NCBI GenBank assembly: GCA_041178545.1
Contig: JBEGVB010000062.1
Span: forward strand, 1-64,000
Reading direction: 5' to 3'
Source of the DNA: JBEATZ01 sp041178545
Lineage (GTDB): Bacteria; Planctomycetota; UBA1135; UBA2386
DNA: 64,000 nt
The notes beneath the pieces were generated by a model. It searched no databases. It saw nothing but the letters and a program-made list of their open reading frames with translations, and was not told the DNA's origin. The translations under genes and the position numbers were made by a program. The stretch's first letter is position 1. The number at the start of each line of letters is the position of its first letter. Below, piece after piece: positions 58,401 through 64,000 of the stretch.

Positions 58401-60050
58401 TCACTGTTCGCGGTAGCGGTGCGAGACGGGCATGCGGCGTCCGCCCCAGCAGCGCTCGCTGACGCGCAGAGTGGGCGCGTACTGGAACCGCTTGTACTCC
58501 GTGGTGCACACGAGGCGGTGCAGCTCGGCAACCCGTGCGCGGGGCATGCCCGTGCGCGCAGCCGCCTGCTCGACGGTGAGCTGGTCCTCCACCAGGCACT
58601 TGAGGACGGGGTCCAGCTGCTCGTAGGGGGGCAGCGAGTCGGTGTCGAGCTGGCCGGGGCGCAGCTCGGCAGAAGGTGCCTTGGTGACCGAGCGGGAGGG
58701 GATCCGCTCGCGGTCGCGGTTGAGCCAGCGCGACAGCTCCCACACCTCGGTCTTCCACAGGTCGGCGATGGGTGCGAGGGCACCGCACATGTCGCCGTAC
58801 AGGGTGCAGTAGCCGACCGCACACTCGCTCTTGTTGCCCGTGGTGAGCAGCAGGTGGCCGTGCTTGTTGGACCAGGCCATCAGCAACGCACCCCGCGCAC
58901 GCGCCTGCAGGTTCTCCTCGGCAACACCAGGAGTGGTGCCGCGGAATGCAGGCTCCAGCACCCGGTCGAAGGCATCCTGCAACGGACCGATGGGCAGCTC
59001 GAGGAAGCCGATGCCGAGGTTGCGGGCAAGTGCTGCCGCATCCTCCCGGCTGTGGGAGGAACTGAAGGTCGAGGGCATGCCGATGCCCATGACGTTCTCC
59101 GGTCCCAGCGCGTCGGCAGCCAGCGTGGCAACGAGGGCCGAGTCGATGCCGCCGCTCAGGCCCACCACCGCCTTGGCGAAGCCGAACTTGGTGCCGTAGG
59201 CGCGGATGCCCTGTGTCAGGGCAAGGCGCGTCGCCTCCACGTCAGGCAGCCACTGCGGCACCACGTCCCAGCGAGCCGTCGTGTCCACCACCGCGAGGTG
59301 CTCTGCAAAGGCCACCGGCGGGAACGCCAGCCCCTCGGGCTTGCAGGCGAGGGAGCTGCCGTCGAACTGCATGTCGACGTTGCCTCCCACCTGGTTGACG
59401 TACACCATCGGCACGCGGTGGCGCACCGCGGCGGCCGCCACCATGCGGTGCCGGAACCGTTCCTTGCCGTGGCTCCACGGGCTGGCAGAGAGGTTGACGA
59501 CCAGCTGTGCACCGGCAGCGACCACGCGTTCGACCGGGTCGAGTGCGTACTGGCGTCGCTCGAAGAACCTGGCGTCGTTCCAGCCGTCCTCGCACACCAC
59601 GATGCCCACGCGCATGCCGTCCAAGTCGAGCACATTGCGCTCGGGGTGCGTCCAGGGCTCGAAGTAGCGGGCCTCGTCGAACACGTCGTAGGTCGGCAGC
59701 AGCGACTTGCGGGCGACCACGGCACACGAGCCGCCGTGCAGGTGGGCAACCGCATTGCGCAGGTCCCTGCCGCCGAGCGCAGCATCCTGGTTGGCCTCGA
59801 TGCAACCCACCAGCACGTGCAGGTTGGGCGGCAGCTGGCCGGCAAGGCTGCGCAGCGCCTCGTCGTGCGCGGCGAGGAAGCCGCGCGCGAGCAACAGGTC
59901 CTCGGGCGGGTAGCCGCACACTGCCAGCTCGGGGAACACCGCGAGGCGCGCACCCTGCGAAGCCGCGCGGTCCGAGAACTCCCGGATGCGCGCACAGTTG
60001 CCGGCGAAGTCACCGACCGTGGTGTCGACCTGGCAGATGGCGACCTTCAT
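58401..60050 (-). CDS. nadE: Glutamine-dependent NAD+ synthetase
   Basis: A 549-residue two-domain enzyme that makes NAD+ from deamido-NAD using glutamine. The nitrilase domain has F-P-E-L-A-V-C-G-Y-P-P-E-D, A-R-K-S-L-L-P and the nucleophile in V-C-E-D-G-W. The synthetase P-loop is G-L-S-G-G-I-D-S-A. T-T-G-N-K-S-E-C-A-V-G-Y-C and the C-terminal YKR motif follow. The ATG at 60050 gives the family start (MKVAICQVDTTVGD). It is 7 nt downstream of ispH. Confidence 0.95.
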   Translation of the reverse strand: MKVAICQVDTTVGDFAGNCARIREFSDRAASQGARLAVFPELAVCGYPPEDLLLARGFLAAHDEALRSLAGQLPPNLHVLVGCIEANQDAALGGRDLRNAVAHLHGGSCAVVARKSLLPTYDVFDEARYFEPWTHPERNVLDLDGMRVGIVVCEDGWNDARFFERRQYALDPVERVVAAGAQLVVNLSASPWSHGKERFRHRMVAAAAVRHRVPMVYVNQVGGNVDMQFDGSSLACKPEGLAFPPVAFAEHLAVVDTTARWDVVPQWLPDVEATRLALTQGIRAYGTKFGFAKAVVGLSGGIDSALVATLAADALGPENVMGIGMPSTFSSSHSREDAAALARNLGIGFLELPIGPLQDAFDRVLEPAFRGTTPGVAEENLQARARGALLMAWSNKHGHLLLTTGNKSECAVGYCTLYGDMCGALAPIADLWKTEVWELSRWLNRDRERIPSRSVTKAPSAELRPGQLDTDSLPPYEQLDPVLKCLVEDQLTVEQAAARTGMPRARVAELHRLVCTTEYKRFQYAPTLRVSERCWGGRRMPVSHRYREQ

Positions 60051-60057
60051 GGAGGTG

Positions 60058-60978
60058 TCAGCGCAACTCGACCGGGAGCTGGAACTCGATCGTCTCGATC
60101 GTGCCCTCCACCTCCTCGACCTCGGTGGCTCCCAGTTCGCGGAGGCGCGCAACCACGGCCTGCACGCTGCTCTCCGGCGTACTGGCGCCGGAGGTGACGC
60201 CCACGCGCTGCACGCCCTGCAGCCACTCGGCACGCACCTCGCCAGGACCGAGCACCAGCCAAGCCGGCACGCCCGAGTCGAAGGCGATCTCGCGCAGCCG
60301 GTTGCTGTTGGAGCTCATCGGGTCGCCGATCACGAGCCAGAGGTCGACCTTGCCGCGCAGGTTCTTCACCGCCATCTGGCGGTTGGTGGTCGCGTAGCAG
60401 ATGTCCTCCTTGCGCGGGGTCTGCAGCTTGGGGAAGCGGCGCTTGAGCACGGACATGACCCGCATGGCCTCGTCGACACTCAGGGTGGTCTGGGTCAGGA
60501 CGGCGACCTTGGCCGGGTCCGGCACCTGCACGTGTTCTGCCTCTTCCGGCGTCGCCACCACGATCGTCTGGTCCGGTGCCTCACCCACCACGCCCTCGAC
60601 CTCCACGTGGTCCTCGTGGCCGATGAGGAGGATCGTGCAGCCCTGCTTGGCGAAGTGCTGGGCCTCCATGTGCACCTTGGTGACCAGCGGGCAGGTGGCG
60701 TCGATGGCGTGCAGGTGGAGCTGCCTTGCCTCGTCGAAGACGAAGGGCGCGACACCGTGGGCGGAGAAGATCACCCTGCTGCCGCTCGGGACGTCCTTCA
60801 GCTCGTCCACGAAGACGGCACCCTTCTTCTGCAGGTCCTGCACCACGACCTTGTTGTGGACGATCTCGTGGCGGACGTAGACCGGTCGCCCGAAGCGCTC
60901 GATGGCACGTTCCACCGTCTCGATGGCCCGTTCGACGCCGGCACAGAAGCCTCGGGGGCGGCAGAGGTAGACCTTCAT
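60058..60978 (-). CDS. ispH: 4-hydroxy-3-methylbut-2-enyl diphosphate reductase
   Basis: A 306-residue [4Fe-4S] enzyme of the MEP isoprenoid pathway. The three cluster Cys are in R-G-F-C-A-G-V, D-A-T-C-P-L-V and D-I-C-Y-A-T-T-N-R-Q. H-E-I-V-H-N, A-H-G-V and S-G-A-S-T are present. The ATG at 60978 fits the family start. It is coupled by position with nadE (7 nt). Confidence 0.95.
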   Translation of the reverse strand: MKVYLCRPRGFCAGVERAIETVERAIERFGRPVYVRHEIVHNKVVVQDLQKKGAVFVDELKDVPSGSRVIFSAHGVAPFVFDEARQLHLHAIDATCPLVTKVHMEAQHFAKQGCTILLIGHEDHVEVEGVVGEAPDQTIVVATPEEAEHVQVPDPAKVAVLTQTTLSVDEAMRVMSVLKRRFPKLQTPRKEDICYATTNRQMAVKNLRGKVDLWLVIGDPMSSNSNRLREIAFDSGVPAWLVLGPGEVRAEWLQGVQRVGVTSGASTPESSVQAVVARLRELGATEVEEVEGTIETIEFQLPVELR

Positions 60979-61147
60979 GGGGCGAGCAGTGTCGGCCCGA
61001 TGGCGCGGGTGGGCAAGGGTCCGGCAGGATCCATCGCCGCCGACCCGCGGTCCCGCATCGGGACGCATGCGTCAAGCGGCCCAGGCGACCTGCCGAAGCT
61101 GGCAGTGGTGCCGTCGCACTTCACGGCGGCCCAGAGGGGAACCACAC

Positions 61148-62437
61148 ATGCGCCTCGAACAACTGGGTGCGCCGCAACAGGAGACACCACAACTCCGTTA
61201 TGCGGTGCTGAACCGTGCCGTCGAGAACGGCCTTGCCTCGGACGAGGTCTGGCAGGACCTCGTCCACGTCTGTCTTGAACTCGGCCTCCAGAGCGAGGCC
61301 GTGCGCGCCTGGCGCAACATGCAGGATTCTCCTGCCAAGTTCGCGCTCGAGGCCCGCCTGCTGGGCCGCCCCGAGGACAACCGTGGTTCCAGCGAGTCCG
61401 ACGCAGCTGCTGCTGCGACTGACACGCGCAACGCAATCACAGAGCTTTGTCGTTCGCTTCCCATGGGCGGTCGGTCGACCACGGAGCGGCACCCTCGCGG
61501 CGTCGCACACGTTGGTCCCGACCGCCCGACCGTTCGCGAACACCTGACCGAAGCCTTCCACTTCCTGCTGCAGGACCAGATGCCGGTTGCCGCCCTGGTG
61601 GCGACCGTCAGCTTCCCCCTGCTGCTCGGGCTGGGCGGATTCATGGGCGCAGGCAACCCCACGGTGGTGTTGCCCCTGCTGGCCGCCGTCCCGGTGCTCG
61701 GGCTCCTCGGCATGGTGGGCGCACTCGGTCGCCGCATCCTCGTCGACGCCGCGAGCGGGGACTTCACGCCGCCGCACCTCCCTGCCTGCTGTGACCTCGT
61801 GCGGGACAGCCTCCGCTTCCTCCTCGACATCTCGCTCGTCGCCCTCGCGTGCTTCGGCCTGCCGGTCGCGCTGGCGCTGGCCGGGGTGTCGGCACCGGGC
61901 TGGACCATGCTGCTGTTCGCAAGTGCCCTCGTGGCCCCCATGGTCCACCTGGTGCGCCAGCTCAGGGGTGACGTCGGCTCGCTCAACCCACTCCTCGCCC
62001 TGCGTGCGATCCGCGTCGACGCCAACCGCTACCTCGGGGTGGCTGTTGCATGCCTGGCACTCGCGGTGCCGGCACTTGCCACCGCGTTCCTCGCCCGCAG
62101 CGCACCGCTGTGGCTGCAGGCCTCGTTCGTCGGTCCGTTCGTCGTGGTCCCGCTGTTCGTGGCCTCGCGGATGCTGGGGACCTTTGCCGACAGCATCCAT
62201 GTCGAGCTGCGCAAGGTCCTCTTCCCGGTCGAGCGCATCGAATCCGTCCGCAGCGCGACCAAGGTCGCCCCCCGCGCGAGGGTGCAGCCGAAGCCACTGC
62301 ACCGGCTGGTGGACGACGAACCGTCGCTCCTGGACCACCTCGTTCAGGAGCCTGCCAACGGCTCGCGGCCGCTTCCCTCGCAGGGGACCCGCCGCGTGGA
62401 GCAACGCAACCGCAGGATTGCCGCCGTACGCCGATAG
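61148..62437 (+). CDS. Multi-pass membrane protein with cytoplasmic N-terminus
   Basis: A 429-residue protein. GAGGGG lies 8 nt before the ATG. The first 110 residues are soluble with TPR-like helices (RYAVLNRAVENGLASDEVWQDL). About six hydrophobic helices follow (VAALVATVSFPLLLGLGGF, VLPLLAAVPVLGLLGMVG and others), as in DUF4013-like proteins. A basic C-terminal tail of about 60 residues ends the protein. Its function is unknown. It diverges from ispH by 169 nt, where no promoter is evident. Confidence 0.68.
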   Translation: MRLEQLGAPQQETPQLRYAVLNRAVENGLASDEVWQDLVHVCLELGLQSEAVRAWRNMQDSPAKFALEARLLGRPEDNRGSSESDAAAAATDTRNAITELCRSLPMGGRSTTERHPRGVAHVGPDRPTVREHLTEAFHFLLQDQMPVAALVATVSFPLLLGLGGFMGAGNPTVVLPLLAAVPVLGLLGMVGALGRRILVDAASGDFTPPHLPACCDLVRDSLRFLLDISLVALACFGLPVALALAGVSAPGWTMLLFASALVAPMVHLVRQLRGDVGSLNPLLALRAIRVDANRYLGVAVACLALAVPALATAFLARSAPLWLQASFVGPFVVVPLFVASRMLGTFADSIHVELRKVLFPVERIESVRSATKVAPRARVQPKPLHRLVDDEPSLLDHLVQEPANGSRPLPSQGTRRVEQRNRRIAAVRR

Positions 62438-62449
62438 CAGTCTGCGCCA

Positions 62450-62464
62450 GGGCCTTGCGGGCCC
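62450..62464 (+). terminator. Small hairpin after the membrane protein gene
   Basis: GGGCC (62450-62454) and GGCCC (62460-62464) pair across TTGCG, 12 nt after the stop codon. The stem is only 5 bp and has no T-run. Weak evidence for a terminator. Confidence 0.25.
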
Positions 62465-62635
62465 CACACCTCACCACGCGAGGCGTTGCCCAAGGCTCCC
62501 TCGCAGCCTTGCACCCGTCCTGCTGCAGTCGCTCACGACCGAGCCCGCCTTGAATCTGCCGGCTCCCTGCGCGAGGCGAATGTGCACGTGCCGCAGGTGA
62601 GACGCCCGACGCGCCGACGACTCCTGTGCCCGCGA

Positions 62636-62664
62636 GCCTCCGGTGCCGAGAGGCACACCGAGGC
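62636..62664 (-). terminator. Imperfect hairpin after the Sel1 gene
   Basis: GCCTC-CGGTG (62636-62645) pairs imperfectly with CAC-ACCG-AGGC (62654-62664). It lies about 10 nt beyond the Sel1-repeat gene stop on the minus strand. The 235-nt gap (62438-62672) otherwise holds nothing recognisable. Confidence 0.3.
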
Positions 62665-62672
62665 CCAGAGTC

Positions 62673-63602
62673 CTAGGTACCGCCGAGGGTGCGCAGCCGT
62701 TCCCGCGCACCCTTGTGCCCGAGTTCGGCGGCTCGGCGCAACCACTCCCTTGCCGCAGCCTCGTCCTTCTCGACCCCCGTGCCGTCCGCGAGGCACGTGC
62801 CCAGCATGTGGCATCCGTTCACGTGCCCTTGCTCCGCTGCCTTGCGGAACCATGCGACTGCGGCAACGGGGTCGCGCTCGGTGCCGAGCCCGCGCAGGGC
62901 ACACTCGCCCAGGTGCACGTAGGCGCCTGCGAATCCCGCCTGTGCCGCCTTGCGGAACCATGCCACCGCCTCCTGCACGTCGGTACCGGTGCCCAGTCCC
63001 ACGAGCAGGCAGTGTCCGAGCGAGTCCTGCGACTCCGCATGACCCTGGGCAGCAGCCTTGCGCAGCCACCCCACTGCGGCCCGAGGGTCCTTCGGCACCC
63101 CGTTCCCGGTGAGCAGGCAGGCGGCCAGCATGTCCTGTGCAACTGCGTTCCCCTGCTCGGCAGCGAGGCGGAGCATGACCGCGCCGGCCACGGGGTCTGC
63201 CGGCGTGCCGATGCCCCGCAGCAGGCATCGCCCGACGAGGGCGCGGGCCGGTGCATGCCCTGCGTCGGCAGCCTTGCGCAGCCATGCGAAGGCCACCTTG
63301 GCATCCCGTGCAGCACCTTCACCGTGCAGGTGCGCGCGGCCGACCTGGAACAGCGCCTCTGCATGACCCTGTTCGGCAGCACGCAGGTACCACCGCATCG
63401 CGGCAACGAGGTCCTTGTCCACGCCGAGCCCGTCGCGGAAGCACCGTGCCAGGTCGCACTGCTTCTGTGCGTCGCCGCCAGCGGCTGCAGCATCGAGCGC
63501 AGGACTCCAGCTCGGCGCAGGTTGCTGGGCCCTTGCCAACCCGACGAGGAGCAGCAGGGTCGTCAGGACAGTGGCAAGGGTGGCTCGTGCCGGCGCGATC
63601 AC
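62673..63602 (-). CDS. Secreted Sel1-repeat protein
   Basis: A 309-residue protein starting at a GTG at 63602. The signal peptide is A-T-L-A-T-V-L-T-T-L-L-L-L-V-G-L-A-R-A-Q. Seven Sel1 repeats of 36 residues follow with A-A-x-W-x-R-K-A-A-x-Q-G-H and L-G-x-C-L-x-x-G-x-G-V. Each repeat carries a Cys in the second helix (for example A-R-C-F, G-R-C-L, A-A-C-L, G-H-C-L), a regular feature that could form disulfides outside the cell. Sel1 proteins bind other proteins; the partner is unknown. Confidence 0.88.
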   Translation of the reverse strand: MIAPARATLATVLTTLLLLVGLARAQQPAPSWSPALDAAAAGGDAQKQCDLARCFRDGLGVDKDLVAAMRWYLRAAEQGHAEALFQVGRAHLHGEGAARDAKVAFAWLRKAADAGHAPARALVGRCLLRGIGTPADPVAGAVMLRLAAEQGNAVAQDMLAACLLTGNGVPKDPRAAVGWLRKAAAQGHAESQDSLGHCLLVGLGTGTDVQEAVAWFRKAAQAGFAGAYVHLGECALRGLGTERDPVAAVAWFRKAAEQGHVNGCHMLGTCLADGTGVEKDEAAAREWLRRAAELGHKGARERLRTLGGT

Positions 63603-63674
63603 GGCTGCACGATAGGTGTGCCCCGTGTGTCGTTGGAACGGTATGGTTCGTGAAGAAACGCTGAACACACTCCC

Positions 63675-64000
63675 ATGCGCAACAAGGTCCTGATCGGTTA
63701 CGGGCAGGGGTTCTGGGGCGACTCGATCCTCGGCCCCGTGCGCCTCGTGCGCGAAGGTCCCATCGACTACCTCGCCCTCGACTACCTGGCCGAGGTGACG
63801 ATGAGCATCATGCAGAAGCTGCGCGGCAGGAACCCGAAGGCGGGTTACGCCACGGACTTCGTCGCGATGCTCGACCGTACCCTGCCGGAGATCCACCAGA
63901 AGGGCATCCGCGTGGTGGCCAACGCGGGCGGCGTGAACCCGGGCGCGTGCCTCGATGCCGTGCTCGACCTCGCGCGCAAGAAGGGCATCAAGGGCCTCAA
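63675..64000 (+). CDS. AtuA-family (acyclic terpene utilization, DUF1446) protein, N-terminal part
   Basis: The frame opens at the ATG at 63675 and continues past the end, giving 108 residues. G-Q-G-F-W-G-D, Y-L-A-L-D-Y-L-A-E-V-T-M-S-I-M, G-Y-A-T-D-F-V and V-V-A-N-A-G-G-V-N-P-G-A are the AtuA/DUF1446 signature. In Pseudomonas AtuA takes part in citronellol breakdown, but most homologues are of unknown role. It is divergent from the Sel1 gene by 72 nt. Confidence 0.85.
   Translation, partial: MRNKVLIGYGQGFWGDSILGPVRLVREGPIDYLALDYLAEVTMSIMQKLRGRNPKAGYATDFVAMLDRTLPEIHQKGIRVVANAGGVNPGACLDAVLDLARKKGIKGL

Overview
This is a GC-rich (about 70% by eye) bacterial chromosome segment with dense, mostly operonic gene packing: start and stop codons often overlap by 1 to 4 nt. 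The cell has a Gram-negative type envelope, shown by many lipoproteins with lipoboxes, a TorF-like beta-barrel, PlsC and signal peptides. The content suggests a deep-branching, uncultured member of the Planctomycetota: a membrane-anchored Ser/Thr kinase, a sulfatase, secreted TPR proteins, a carboxypeptidase-regulatory-like repeat protein, a cadherin-like/FG-GAP lipoprotein and YetA/PcRGLX-like secreted proteins. That placement is an inference from gene types, not a phylogeny. I saw no tRNA, rRNA, CRISPR array, insertion sequence, phage gene or replication origin.

Layout. 1-7.7 kb: a partial secreted protein, a Ser/Thr kinase, a divergent porin / YwqK-peroxiredoxin pair with overlapping start regions, a sulfatase and a lipoprotein. 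7.9-14 kb: ugd, an ECF sigma factor with a TPR protein, PlsC, a secreted repeat protein, and an orphan sugar-binding-like protein. 14-19 kb: a large Ig-like repeat protein, XdhC, an SprT-like metallopeptidase, a small membrane protein and a HAD phosphatase. 19-21.6 kb: a tight kynureninase - kynurenine formamidase - RidA - lipoprotein operon. 21.6-26.5 kb: a secreted YetA-like protein coupled to a TPR protein, a membrane-anchored protein, and a zinc-ribbon protein with an extreme acidic tail. 26.8-29.3 kb: a single-domain response regulator, groES, groEL and a strong shared terminator. 29.3-39.3 kb: a phosphodiesterase, an AI-2E-type permease, a Nif3-like protein, and a chain recN - manA - rluB - two M16 peptidases. 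39.4-44.3 kb: a cytochrome-oxidase/heme A assembly operon (secreted TPR, ctaA, ctaB, ABC ATPase, ABC permease, DUF420). 44.5-50.1 kb: rsmD, moaA, and a peptide-related run (M14 lipoprotein, two oligopeptide-type permeases, a proline racemase/hydroxyproline epimerase). 50.2-58.3 kb: a metallophosphoesterase, an enhancer-binding-protein-like regulator without GAFTGA, birA, a degenerate Fic-like protein, and a seven-bladed FG-GAP lipoprotein. 58.4-64 kb: nadE, ispH, a multi-pass membrane protein, a Sel1-repeat protein and the start of an AtuA-family protein.

Most of the window is core metabolism and envelope biology. The observations I consider most worth following are the bEBP-like regulator whose GAFTGA loop is replaced by GVSASA, the YwqK-repeat/peroxiredoxin fusion lipoprotein, the Fic-fold relative that has lost its catalytic motif, the kynureninase-like enzyme lacking the PLP-N1 aspartate, an ABC transporter embedded in the heme A operon, and several compact inverted repeats at junctions, some of which carry stop codons or the ribosome-binding site.
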